NCBI RefSeq assembly: GCF_900162695.1
Contig: NZ_FUIH01000007.1
Span: forward strand, 1,364,001 to 1,428,000
Source of the DNA: Virgibacillus siamensis
Lineage (GTDB): Bacteria; Bacillota; Bacilli; Bacillales; Amphibacillaceae
Reading direction: 5' to 3'
DNA length: 64,000 bases
The notes beneath the pieces were generated by a model. It was not told the DNA's origin. It worked only from the letters and a program-made list of their open reading frames with translations, and did not search any database. Every line of letters begins with the position of its first letter. The first letter of the stretch is position 1. Below are positions 50,881 through 59,811 of this stretch, in pieces. Made by a program: the position numbers and the translations under genes.

Positions 50881-52131
50881 TTGGATTATTCCGGCTATCC
50901 AAGAAATGACGTGCTGTGCATCGATATGCGCTCTTTTTACGCGAGTGTCGAAGCTGTCAAACTGGGACTGGACCCCATGACCGTACAACTGGCTGTGGTC
51001 GGTGACACAAGCCGGCCGGGAAGCATTGTACTGGCGGCTTCTCCGGAACTAAAGAAGAAACATGGCATCAGCAATGTCAGCCGCTTTTTTGAACTTCCCG
51101 ATGATCCGGAAATTGTGATTGCCCCCGCACACATGGCTGACTATCTGGAAGTATCCGTGGAAATCACAAAACTGATTAATCAATATGTGCCAAAAGAAGC
51201 TATTCATCAGTATTCTGTTGACGAAGTATGGGTTACTGTAAATGGACTTCAAAAACAGTTCGGCACTCGTCAGGGAGTTGCCATGTCCATTAAGCAAGAC
51301 ATCCTGGAAAACTTCGGTATCACTTGTTCGATTGGTATCGGTGACAATAAATTTCTGGCAAAAGTTGTGATGGACCTGCATGCAAAAAAAGCAGGCATAG
51401 CCGAGTGCAGATATGAGGATGTGGAAGCGAAATTATGGCCGTTTCCTGTTCAGGATATTTGGGGAATCGGCCGAAGAATGCAACGTAATTTAAACCGAAT
51501 GGGGATTGTAAAACTCAAGCATCTCGCCAATTTCCCGCTGGAAAACCTAAAAAGACGCTTTGGAATTATGGGGGAACAGCTTTATTGGCATGCTTGGGGA
51601 ATTGACCTTAGTCCCGTCTTCGGTAATTTTACCAAAACGGAGCAAAAAGGATTCGGTCACGGTATTTCTTTATTGCGTGATTACACCGGAGAGGAAATTG
51701 CCGCCTGTATTCTTGATCTTTGTGAGGAAGCCTGCCGCCGGGCAAGAACGGCAAACAAAGCGGGACGGACAATACACCTCGGAATTGCATATTCCAAAGA
51801 AACAGGCGGTGGATTCGGACGGTCGAGATCTGTACAGTTCCCGACCAACATTACAATGGATGTTTATACTATTGCTATGCAGCTTTTCCATGAATTCTAC
51901 GATGAGACCAGTAAAATCAGACATGTCTATATAACACTGGATAATCTTTATGAAAACAGGGAAACCCAGCTTAACTTATTTGACGACAGGCCCAAGAAAA
52001 AAGATATCGGTTTTGTGATGGACTCAATCCGTGATAAATTCGGGGCCACTGCTATCTTGCGGGCCACAAGTTATACAGATGCCGGAATCACCATTGGCCG
52101 CAGCCATAAAATCGGCGGTCACCAGGCATAA
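50881..52131 (+). CDS. polY2: Y-family DNA polymerase (PolY2/YqjW, UvrX class)
   Basis: Translesion polymerase. Catalytic acidic residues are in VLCIDMRSFYASVEAV (Asp and the YAS-type steric gate region, near residue 14) and YSVDEVWVTV (Asp-Glu, near 105). Helix-hairpin-helix DIWGIGRRMQRNLNRMG lies near 190; the little finger domain extends to about 345. A beta-clamp-like peptide TQLNLFDD is at about 360. I chose TTG 50881 behind AGGTGG; GTG codons at 50869 and 50872 are alternatives. Sequence is closer to YqjW/UvrX than to PolY1. Confidence 0.88.
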   Translation: MDYSGYPRNDVLCIDMRSFYASVEAVKLGLDPMTVQLAVVGDTSRPGSIVLAASPELKKKHGISNVSRFFELPDDPEIVIAPAHMADYLEVSVEITKLINQYVPKEAIHQYSVDEVWVTVNGLQKQFGTRQGVAMSIKQDILENFGITCSIGIGDNKFLAKVVMDLHAKKAGIAECRYEDVEAKLWPFPVQDIWGIGRRMQRNLNRMGIVKLKHLANFPLENLKRRFGIMGEQLYWHAWGIDLSPVFGNFTKTEQKGFGHGISLLRDYTGEEIAACILDLCEEACRRARTANKAGRTIHLGIAYSKETGGGFGRSRSVQFPTNITMDVYTIAMQLFHEFYDETSKIRHVYITLDNLYENRETQLNLFDDRPKKKDIGFVMDSIRDKFGATAILRATSYTDAGITIGRSHKIGGHQA

Positions 52132-52135
52132 ACCA

Positions 52136-52930
52136 TTATTTCCTGTTAAACTGTTTTTTCAAAAGCCTTTCCATCGTTCCCGGAAACAAGTGATACAATT
52201 TGCTGCCCAGTTCCATCCAGCCCGGTAAATTGATTTCCCGCTTGTCCGTAAACAAAGCTTTTACAATTTTCGCAGCCACTTTATCGGGAGGAAGCATATA
52301 ACGCTCCATGTTTTTCTGATAGTCACCGGTCGAATCAGCCCCGGCAAAAAAATTAGTTTTTACAGGCCCCAGATTAACTGATGTAACACGGATATTATAG
52401 TCAGATGTTTCCAAGCGGAGTGAATTGGTAAATCCGAGAACAGCATGCTTGGTCGCGGCATAACCAGCAGCTTTCGGAGTGGCAATTTTACCCGCCTGTG
52501 AGGCAACATTTATTACATGCCCTTCCTGGTGCTCTATAAAATGCGGCAAAAGAAGTTTTGTCCCCTGTATGAGCGCAAATACATTTAATTGAAACATACG
52601 CTCCACATCTGTCCATCGTAAGTCCTTGACATAATCAAACACACCTGCACCGGCATTGTTGATTAAACCATGAATTTGTGAATGCTCAGACAGGATTTGA
52701 ACTATTACCTTATCAAGTTCCTTTTGATTTAATAAGTCCGCCTGATAAGCATAACTGTTAACCTGATGTACCTTTTTAATCTGCATCTGCTGATTTTGCA
52801 GTTTATTGATGGAACGGGCGACCATGATTGGAACCCCGCCGTTTTCGGCAATTTGCCAGGCAATCTGTTCGCCGATGCCGCTGGAGGCACCGGTGACAAT
52901 AATTTTTTTACCGGCAATTCTATTTTGCAT
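52136..52930 (-). CDS. yqjQ: Short-chain dehydrogenase (YqjQ-like)
   Basis: A 264-residue NAD(P)-dependent oxidoreductase. Cofactor motif VTGASSGIGEQIA is near residue 12; NNAG in HGLINNAGAGVFDYV near 92; catalytic Ser in VASQAGKIA and YxxxK in YAATKHAV (near 160). The ATG lies inside the end of yqjP (11-base overlap), so the pair is coupled. The substrate is unknown. A longer frame upstream runs back into yqjP and is rejected. Confidence 0.86.
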   Translation of the reverse strand: MQNRIAGKKIIVTGASSGIGEQIAWQIAENGGVPIMVARSINKLQNQQMQIKKVHQVNSYAYQADLLNQKELDKVIVQILSEHSQIHGLINNAGAGVFDYVKDLRWTDVERMFQLNVFALIQGTKLLLPHFIEHQEGHVINVASQAGKIATPKAAGYAATKHAVLGFTNSLRLETSDYNIRVTSVNLGPVKTNFFAGADSTGDYQKNMERYMLPPDKVAAKIVKALFTDKREINLPGWMELGSKLYHLFPGTMERLLKKQFNRK

Positions 52931-53879
52931 AATAATAACAAACCCCATCTTCAAGTGATTTACCGACAAGACCTTCATCTTCCAGGTAATCAAGCTGTCC
53001 GGTCGTTTCGGAAATAGTTAAATCAAGCTGACTTTTATATTGTTTCGCAAAGATTTGCCGGCAAATTTCAAATATCGACTGTGGATGATCCTTTAAAAGC
53101 GTTAGCACATGATCAGCCCGCTGCTCCTGCTTTTTCAAACGGGAAGGAATCAGTGAAGCGACATCTGAAAAAACCTCCCCATGCCCGGGAAAAACTGTAC
53201 GGATTCCAAGATGCAAGCATTTTATAAGGTTTGCCCGGTATTGCAGCATTGGTTTCGGACGATCTCCCCCATCCACCGGTGCCTCCAGCAGCGGATTGGA
53301 TGAAATATGCTGAAGCAGGTGGTCTCCGCCAATAAATGCACCGTCACATTCTCGGAGAAACGACAAATGACTTTGCGCGTGGCCCCTTGTATCAATAACC
53401 TGCCAATCATTATGTCCCGGCAATGGATCGCCCGCTTTCATAATTGTATCGACATGTCCTGAACCGGCAAAATTCAGCGGTCCCCGAAGCTTTTTCAGTA
53501 CATCGCGGTATTCCGATGGCACACCGCATTTTATAAAAAAGTCGGCAAAGAATGCTTCATAGCGCTGGAAGAATGTTTCATTTCGGCTTAGCCATAAATC
53601 AACGTTTTCATGTGCTGCAATTTGCTTAACCCGTGGAAACTGATCGACAAGCCCAATATGATCCGGATGATGGTGTGTCAAAATAATTTGTTCAATATCA
53701 GCCGGCGTATAACCAAGTTCGTTCAATTGATCTTTCAGCGCTTCCCATGCCTCTTTCGTTTTAACCCCTGCATCCACAAGGGAAAGGATGTCTCCCTTAA
53801 GAAGATATACATGGGTATCCCCAACAGCAAAAGGTGTCGGTACTGTAATCTGACTGATTGTTTTGTCCATTACTTTCAT
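52920..53879 (-). CDS. yqjP: Metallo-beta-lactamase fold hydrolase (YqjP-like)
   Basis: A 319-residue hydrolase. The di-metal motif ILTHHHPDHIGL lies near residue 67; further His/Asp ligands are in DTRGHAQSHLSF (near 163), IGGDHLL (near 180) and VFPGHGEVF (near 233). A winged-helix-like C-terminal part (QLDYLEDEGLVG) follows. It starts at ATG with GGAGG 7 bases upstream. Forms an operon with yqjQ; a FadR-like palindrome overlaps the presumed start of transcription. Substrate unknown, possibly a thioester. Confidence 0.87.
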   Translation of the reverse strand: MKVMDKTISQITVPTPFAVGDTHVYLLKGDILSLVDAGVKTKEAWEALKDQLNELGYTPADIEQIILTHHHPDHIGLVDQFPRVKQIAAHENVDLWLSRNETFFQRYEAFFADFFIKCGVPSEYRDVLKKLRGPLNFAGSGHVDTIMKAGDPLPGHNDWQVIDTRGHAQSHLSFLRECDGAFIGGDHLLQHISSNPLLEAPVDGGDRPKPMLQYRANLIKCLHLGIRTVFPGHGEVFSDVASLIPSRLKKQEQRADHVLTLLKDHPQSIFEICRQIFAKQYKSQLDLTISETTGQLDYLEDEGLVGKSLEDGVCYYYAK

Positions 53880-53894
53880 CTATATTCCTCCAAA

Positions 53895-53912
53895 TGAATG
53901 ACTGTTCATTTT
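53895..53912. promoter_or_regulatory. FadR-like palindrome upstream of yqjP
   Basis: TGAATGACTGTTCATTTT agrees with about 15 of 18 positions of the Bacillus FadR operator (TGAATGAMTANTCATTCA, recalled). It lies 16 bases before the yqjP start and just downstream of a TACAAT -10 candidate, a repressor-type position. Confidence 0.5.
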
Positions 53913-53957
53913 AGTCATATTGTATATCCTTTGCCACAAAAAGTCATCTGATGGATA

Positions 53958-55577
53958 TTATTTGTCAAACAGCTGATGAATGGCTTCGGTTAAAATAGCA
54001 GGTAAATAGTCAAAGCTGTATGTCAATTCAAGCCGTTCAGTCCATTGGTGCGGATCTTTTCCCAACGGCCCTATATTCAATATAGGCATCGTCAACTGCT
54101 TCATGACATCTTCCGGAAAAAGAAAACCATTATGCTGCAGCGGCATATTAACAGTCAATTGCTGCAACTGGCTTTCGGCTGTTGCGGGTCCAACAAAACT
54201 CAAATCGGACAACCCGGTAAAAAACTCCGACACGGTCAATTTTTTGCTGTAGTGTTCCTTAGTATAGGTTTTTACATGGTCCATCACCTGCCGAATACGC
54301 GGATCATCATAGGATGATACGGCAGGATAAAATGGCGGGCTGTAGAATAAAATAATCATTGGTGCTAGATCTTTGCACATGGATGCCAGTTCCTGAACAA
54401 GCAATGTGGAAAAATCCCGGTCTCCTGTGTCGCGCTGACTGACAAGCAGATTTTCCCGACGTTTCACCTCATTTGCACCATGGCGCTTTACAGCTTCTTT
54501 ATACAATTCATCATACATCATAACACGCACATGAAGATCAGGCATTGTAAAATCATCGGCTACGTCAGCAAAATGACTGGCCTTTGCATAAACATATTTT
54601 TCAACCTTACGGGCAGCTGCCTCAGCACCTTCCAATAATTTGCCATTGATCTGGTCGAATGACTGTTTTAAAAAAAGCACGTTAAACATCGAAATGGCGG
54701 TGTGCGGCGTCTGGACGGAATATTCCTCTTTCAAATCCCGCTGCATCAAACTGATTGGCGGGGGTGTGACTTCATCGCCAATTTTTTCGATAAAGGCTTC
54801 GTTTAGTTCCAGTTGCTGGGATAAAAAACTTGTCATTAAATTAGGATTAATTCCGGCAAATGGTTCACCGACATGTGATGCTTTTCCATAGCAATAAAAA
54901 CCGGGCAGCATTTTACCGATCGAACCGGCATAAACATAGTAATTCGTATCTCCCGGGTATTTGCTGAACATCGGCTCACCGTTCAGGCATGCGGTATATG
55001 TAAGTTGTTCTTCTTGCTGAAGCTGTTCCAGCACCGGAAGTGCCGTTACCATTCCCAACGAATTTACTTCTTCATCGGGAACTGAAACAAGTAAAATATT
55101 TCCGTTAAATTCACCGGCGATGGCCCGTTCAATCATGGAAAAATGCAGTGTAAGTCCAGCCTTCATATCCATGGATCCACGGCCGAACAACCACTCACCG
55201 GACGATAAGTCTGATTGGACAGCTTGGGGAAGCCGGTCCTTTATTGCCTCCATTTCCTTTGTCAGTTCCCGTGGGTAAAAAGCAAGATTTCCCAGAGAGC
55301 CATAGTCATCAATACCAACAACATCAAAATGGCTTAGCAAAATAATCGTATCTGATGAAACACCGTTTTTCACCAAAGCTGTTAAGAGATGTCTTCCATC
55401 TGCAAGTGGATGAAGATTCAGATGGTCCGGATTATTTTGAAAATAATTTTTCTGCATCAGTAAATGATGCATATATTCCGCTAAAGCAATTTCGGCATTG
55501 CTGCCTGTTATGCTCTGGTGTTCCACCAACGAACACAATAAATCAGTCAATTGCTCCTTTGTTTGCCAGTTTTTCAT
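53958..55577 (-). CDS. yqjN: M20 family peptidase (YqjN/RocB-like)
   Basis: A 539-residue zinc hydrolase of the ArgE/DapE/CPG2 superfamily. Metal residues are in ILLSHFDVVGID (near 82), GRGSMDMKAGLTLHFSMIE (near 132) and VSVPDEEVNSLGM (near 167). It has a long insert compared with ArgE, as in YqjN and arginine-catabolic RocB. I chose ATG 55577 (GGAGG, 5-nt spacer); the TTG four codons upstream would overlap that site. Substrate unknown. Confidence 0.86.
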   Translation of the reverse strand: MKNWQTKEQLTDLLCSLVEHQSITGSNAEIALAEYMHHLLMQKNYFQNNPDHLNLHPLADGRHLLTALVKNGVSSDTIILLSHFDVVGIDDYGSLGNLAFYPRELTKEMEAIKDRLPQAVQSDLSSGEWLFGRGSMDMKAGLTLHFSMIERAIAGEFNGNILLVSVPDEEVNSLGMVTALPVLEQLQQEEQLTYTACLNGEPMFSKYPGDTNYYVYAGSIGKMLPGFYCYGKASHVGEPFAGINPNLMTSFLSQQLELNEAFIEKIGDEVTPPPISLMQRDLKEEYSVQTPHTAISMFNVLFLKQSFDQINGKLLEGAEAAARKVEKYVYAKASHFADVADDFTMPDLHVRVMMYDELYKEAVKRHGANEVKRRENLLVSQRDTGDRDFSTLLVQELASMCKDLAPMIILFYSPPFYPAVSSYDDPRIRQVMDHVKTYTKEHYSKKLTVSEFFTGLSDLSFVGPATAESQLQQLTVNMPLQHNGFLFPEDVMKQLTMPILNIGPLGKDPHQWTERLELTYSFDYLPAILTEAIHQLFDK

Positions 55578-55642
55578 ATAAACCTCCAAAAAAATTGACT
55601 TATTTCAAAAAATCAAACACAATCAACGTGAGGTGAACGAAC

Positions 55643-56386
55643 TTGTCAACTGCAATCATAGCCCATCGCGGCGCCAGTAAAGTTGCCCCTGAAAATACGA
55701 TGTCAGCCTTTAAAATCGCATACCAATCGGGGGCGGATGGAATTGAAACAGATGTGCAGCTGACGAAAGACCGCGTGCCTGTTCTGATGCACGACGAACG
55801 TCTGAAGCGCACAACAAATGGTTCCGGTTACATAAAGAACTATACGTTTCACGAATTGCAAAGTCTCGATGCTGGTTCATGGTTTTCCAAAAATTTTTCG
55901 GGTGAAAAAATCATAACACTTCATGAACTGCTGAAATGGCTGCTCAACAAGCCTTTATATTTAAACATTGAACTGAAAAATAATAAAATAGACTATGAGA
56001 ATCTGGAAAACATCGTTGTTGATATGATATCACAATTTCATCTGCAAAACCGAACCATCATTTCAACATTTAATCCAACAAGCGTCCGGCGTTTGAGAAC
56101 AGTAACACAACAAATCGAAATTGCTTATTTAACGTCAAAACGCAAACACAATATTATTAGGAACGCCAAACAATTGGGAGCAAACGCTGTTCATGTAAAA
56201 TACCGTCTCCTCAGTAAAAAACTGATGCAGCAGTCCAAGGAGGAAAACATGCCGGTTCGCGTGTACACGGTTAATAGACCCGGCCGCATGAGGCGCTGTT
56301 TTGATTATCAATGTGATGGCATTTTTACGGATCAGCCTGAACAAGCATTGCATTACCGTAGACAGTTTGGCAGCAATTTTTTGTAA
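55643..56386 (+). CDS. Glycerophosphodiester phosphodiesterase
   Basis: A 247-residue cytoplasmic GDPD-family enzyme (B. subtilis YqiK-like) releasing glycerol 3-phosphate from phospholipid head-group diesters. The catalytic His and metal residues are in IIAHRGASKVAPENTMSAF (near 6-24), GADGIETDVQLTKD (near 32) and PVLMHDERLKRTTNGSG (near 47). The end has CDGIFTDQPE. The start is TTG, 7 bases after GAGGTG. It is divergent from yqjN and followed 18 bases on by namA. Confidence 0.92.
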   Translation: MSTAIIAHRGASKVAPENTMSAFKIAYQSGADGIETDVQLTKDRVPVLMHDERLKRTTNGSGYIKNYTFHELQSLDAGSWFSKNFSGEKIITLHELLKWLLNKPLYLNIELKNNKIDYENLENIVVDMISQFHLQNRTIISTFNPTSVRRLRTVTQQIEIAYLTSKRKHNIIRNAKQLGANAVHVKYRLLSKKLMQQSKEENMPVRVYTVNRPGRMRRCFDYQCDGIFTDQPEQALHYRRQFGSNFL

Positions 56387-56404
56387 TATACAGGAGGAAA
56401 TGAT

Positions 56405-57421
56405 ATGACGAAACTATTTTCACCAATCGATTTAGACGGAATTACACTTAAGAACCGCATTGCTATGTCTTCCATGTGCATGTATTCATGTTCTGAACAG
56501 GATGGAAAAATAACACCATTTCATCAGACACACTACATATCCCGTGCGGTCGGACAAGTAGGACTTGTAATGACCGAGGCAACTGCTGTTCAACCGGAAG
56601 GACGTATTTCACATGAGGATCTTGGCATCTGGAATGATGACCATGTGGAGGGGCTGAAACAATTAACGGATCAAATCCACCATTATGGATCTGCAGCCGG
56701 CATTCAGCTTGCACACGCTGGCCGTAAAGCAGAATTGGACTCCTCCATTTTTGCACCGTCTCCCTTGCCATTCAGTGAAAATTATAAAACACCGGTTGAG
56801 ATGAATCAGAAGGACATTAAGGAGTCGATCAGTGCGTTCAAAGCTGCTGCTGAGCGCGCAAAAGCGGCAAATTTTGATCTTATCGAAATCCATGCAGCCC
56901 ACGGCTATTTGATCAATCAGTTTCTTTCACCACTTACAAATCATCGGACGGATGAATATGGAGGGACTGCGGAAAACCGTTATCGTTTTCTATCTGAAAT
57001 TATAACAGCGGTCAAAGGTGTATGGAATGGTCCGTTAATTGTGCGTATATCCGCAGATGAATACGATGAGCATGGGAACAGCCAAGAGGAAATCCTATAC
57101 TTCGCTGAACGCATGAAACGTGACGGAGCAGCATTGATTGATTGCAGTTCCGGAGGGGTTGTACCGATTTCGGTCAAATCTTATCCCGGCTATCAAATTA
57201 AACGGTGTGAAACAATCAGAAAAATAGCCAACATTAAAACAGGTGCCGTCGGATTAATTACCAGTGGACTGCAGGCGGAAGAGATTGTCCAGAATGACCG
57301 GGCAGATCTTGTTTTTATTGGGCGTGCCTTATTGCGGAATCCGTATTGGGTTAAACAAGCTGCAGATGAACTTGGCTATCAGCTTGAAGCGCCAAAACAA
57401 TACAAACGGGGTTGGAGATAG
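56405..57421 (+). CDS. namA: NADPH dehydrogenase NamA (old yellow enzyme)
   Basis: FMN enzyme reducing activated C=C bonds and nitro compounds; 338 residues. Conserved parts are SPIDLDGITLKNRIAMSSMC (with the active-site Cys of the YqjM class), QLAHAGRKAELD (near 102), EIHAAHGYLINQFLSPLTNH (catalytic His pair, near 163) and GRALLRNPYW near 308. It starts behind AGGAGG. It is cotranscribed with the GDPD gene and rnz, as in the yqj region of B. subtilis for namA-rnz. Confidence 0.95.
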   Translation: MTKLFSPIDLDGITLKNRIAMSSMCMYSCSEQDGKITPFHQTHYISRAVGQVGLVMTEATAVQPEGRISHEDLGIWNDDHVEGLKQLTDQIHHYGSAAGIQLAHAGRKAELDSSIFAPSPLPFSENYKTPVEMNQKDIKESISAFKAAAERAKAANFDLIEIHAAHGYLINQFLSPLTNHRTDEYGGTAENRYRFLSEIITAVKGVWNGPLIVRISADEYDEHGNSQEEILYFAERMKRDGAALIDCSSGGVVPISVKSYPGYQIKRCETIRKIANIKTGAVGLITSGLQAEEIVQNDRADLVFIGRALLRNPYWVKQAADELGYQLEAPKQYKRGWR

Positions 57422-57423
57422 CT

Positions 57424-58347
57424 ATGGAACTCATTTTTCTCGGTACCGGTTCAGGGATTCCATCCAAAACCCGGAATGTATCAGCACTGGCACTAACTCT
57501 GCTGCAGGAAGAAAACAGTATCTGGCTGTTCGATTGCGGTGAAGCAACACAACATCAAATCTTGCATACGTCCATTAAGCCAAGAAAAATTAATAAAATA
57601 TTCATCACCCATTTGCATGGTGATCACATTTTTGGCCTCCCTGGGCTGCTCAGCAGCAGATCTTTCCAGGGAGGGGACGATCTGTTAACCATTTACGGCC
57701 CGCCAGGTATAAAAGAATATGTGGAGACAAGTCTGAAAGTAAGTGGAACACATCTGACCTACCCGCTTTCAATCAGCGAATTCCAGGAAGGTGAAATAGT
57801 TGCGGATGAAAATTTTTCTGTCTCCGTAAAAAAATTGGAGCATGGGATTGCAAGCTATGGTTTTCGTATTATTGAAAAGGATAAAACAGGTCCTCTTTTA
57901 GTTGAAAAACTGCAGCGGGAAGGTATCAAACCTGGTCCCATATATCAGCAAATAAAAGAAAATGATACGGTTACGACGAATAACGGGAAAACAATTTATC
58001 GTAAGGATTTTCTTGGACCGCCGAAGAAAGGACGCATCCTGACAATACTTGGTGATACAAGAAATCCTGTTCAGTTCCAGGAATTTGCGGCAAATTCAGA
58101 TGTACTTGTTCACGAGGCGACATTCGATCATTCAAGGAAGGATCTTGCCCGCCAGTATTTTCATTCAACATCGGTACAAGCGGCAACACTGGCGAAAGAA
58201 AGTCAATCCGGGACTTTGCTGCTGACACACATATCATCCCGATACCAAAGGGAAGAATCAGAAAGGTTGCTGCAAGAGGCAAGAGCTGTTTTTGCAAATA
58301 CGGAACTTGCAGACGATTTTTACAAGGTAACGATAGATTCCAATTAA
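57424..58347 (+). CDS. rnz: Ribonuclease Z
   Basis: tRNA 3'-processing endonuclease, 307 residues. The metal motif ITHLHGDHIFGLPGLLSSRS lies near residue 62; ILGDTRNP (near 210), VHEATFDHSR (near 236) and LLTHISSRY (near 268) add ligands, and an exosite-like arm lies near 150-185. I chose ATG 57424 with GGAG 6 bases upstream; an ATG four codons before overlaps the namA stop and site. Confidence 0.95.
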   Translation: MELIFLGTGSGIPSKTRNVSALALTLLQEENSIWLFDCGEATQHQILHTSIKPRKINKIFITHLHGDHIFGLPGLLSSRSFQGGDDLLTIYGPPGIKEYVETSLKVSGTHLTYPLSISEFQEGEIVADENFSVSVKKLEHGIASYGFRIIEKDKTGPLLVEKLQREGIKPGPIYQQIKENDTVTTNNGKTIYRKDFLGPPKKGRILTILGDTRNPVQFQEFAANSDVLVHEATFDHSRKDLARQYFHSTSVQAATLAKESQSGTLLLTHISSRYQREESERLLQEARAVFANTELADDFYKVTIDSN

Positions 58348-58357
58348 AGGGGCGATA

Positions 58358-59731
58358 ATGATGGAACAAATCAGTCAGCTTGTAAACAGTCAACGGGAGT
58401 TTTTTAAAAGTGGAAAAACACTGGATTATGCATTCCGCAGGACACAATTAAAAGCGCTAAAAAGCATGTTAAAGAACTATGAAACTGACATTTACCGTGC
58501 GTTAAAAAAAGATTTAAACAAATCAGCCCACGAAGCGCTTACAACCGAACTTGGCATCCTTTATGCAGAAATTGATTTTGCTCTGAAACAGTTAAAAAAC
58601 TGGATGGAACCGCAAAAAGTGGATACCCCCATTACACATAAGGGGACAAAAAACTATATTTATAAAGAACCTTATGGTGTTTCTTTAATTATAGCACCAT
58701 GGAATTACCCGCTGCAGCTTTTAATCGCTCCCGCCATTGGTGCAATTGCAGCCGGGAATACCGTTGTTCTGAAACCTTCCGAATTTACTGGAGCAACATC
58801 AAAACTTCTCGCCTCCATGATCAAACAAACCTTTGAATCGCAATTTGTGTCAGTCATTGAAGGGGCAAAGGAAGTAAGCGAACAACTGCTTGAACAGCGA
58901 TTTGATTATATTTTTTTCACCGGCAGCCCTCAAGTTGGCAAAAGTGTCATGCAGCAGGCAAGTAAACATCTAACCCCGGTTACATTGGAGCTGGGTGGTA
59001 AAAGCCCTGCAATTGTGGATAAGGACGCAACAATTGATCTGACAGCAAAACGCATTGTCTGGGGTAAATTTACCAATGCCGGACAAACATGTGTCGCACC
59101 CGATTATATCTATGTTCATGAGAAAGTCAAAGCTAAGTTGATCAAGGCAATGAAGAAACACATAAAAGCATTGTATGGCAACCACCCAATTGACAATGAT
59201 GATTATGTCCATATTGTACACAAAAATCATTTCAACCGGCTCATGAAGTTCCTGAATAATGGCTGCATTGTACATGGCGGCACAGCAGATGCAGAACGGT
59301 TATCAATTGAGCCTACCCTGCTTGATGGAATTACATGGGAAAATTCTGTTATGCAGGAGGAAATCTTCGGGCCCATAATGCCAATCCTAACTTTCCGCAA
59401 ACTGGATGATGTGATTACGGAAATGAAGGAAATGGAGAAACCCCTCGCTTTGTATTATTTCGGTGAGAAGGAGAAATCGCAGAATAAAATGATGGAAAAC
59501 GTATCCTTTGGCGGCGGATGCATTAATGATACCCTTTATCATCTCGCAAATCCACACCTTCCTTTTGGCGGTGTCGGAACAAGCGGTATAGGCGGTTATC
59601 ACGGCAAATACAGTTTTGACACATTTTCACATCAAAAAAGCATGATGAAACAAACAACTAAATTCGACCTTCCATTGCGATATCCTGGTGGAAAACTTAC
59701 AAAAACACTCGTCAAACGAATTATGAAATGA
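58358..59731 (+). CDS. Aldehyde dehydrogenase (YwdH-like)
   Basis: A 457-residue class 3-type aldehyde dehydrogenase. Motifs: APWNYPLQLLIAPAIGAIAA (near 112), GNTVVLKPSEFTGATSKLLA, FFTGSPQVGKSVMQQA, catalytic Glu in TLELGGKSPAIVDKDA (near 210), catalytic Cys in GQTCVAPDY (near 245), and QEEIFGPIMPILTF (near 335). It likely oxidises fatty or aromatic aldehydes. The final helix-like tail is basic. It starts 10 bp after rnz. Confidence 0.92.
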   Translation: MMEQISQLVNSQREFFKSGKTLDYAFRRTQLKALKSMLKNYETDIYRALKKDLNKSAHEALTTELGILYAEIDFALKQLKNWMEPQKVDTPITHKGTKNYIYKEPYGVSLIIAPWNYPLQLLIAPAIGAIAAGNTVVLKPSEFTGATSKLLASMIKQTFESQFVSVIEGAKEVSEQLLEQRFDYIFFTGSPQVGKSVMQQASKHLTPVTLELGGKSPAIVDKDATIDLTAKRIVWGKFTNAGQTCVAPDYIYVHEKVKAKLIKAMKKHIKALYGNHPIDNDDYVHIVHKNHFNRLMKFLNNGCIVHGGTADAERLSIEPTLLDGITWENSVMQEEIFGPIMPILTFRKLDDVITEMKEMEKPLALYYFGEKEKSQNKMMENVSFGGGCINDTLYHLANPHLPFGGVGTSGIGGYHGKYSFDTFSHQKSMMKQTTKFDLPLRYPGGKLTKTLVKRIMK

Positions 59732-59756
59732 TAGATACCCTTTCCATGATGAAAGT

Positions 59757-59791
59757 GGCTGGGACAAAAGTGAATTTGTTATGTCCCAGCC
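59757..59791. terminator. GGCTGGGACA hairpin between aldehyde dehydrogenase and carB
   Basis: GGCTGGGACA (59757-59766) and TGTCCCAGCC (59782-59791) are exact complements around a 15-base loop, with A/T tails. It lies between convergent genes and can end both. The arms repeat those of the element at 50533-50664. Confidence 0.8.
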
Positions 59792-59811
59792 TCTTCCCAA
59801 ATCAGATTTAT

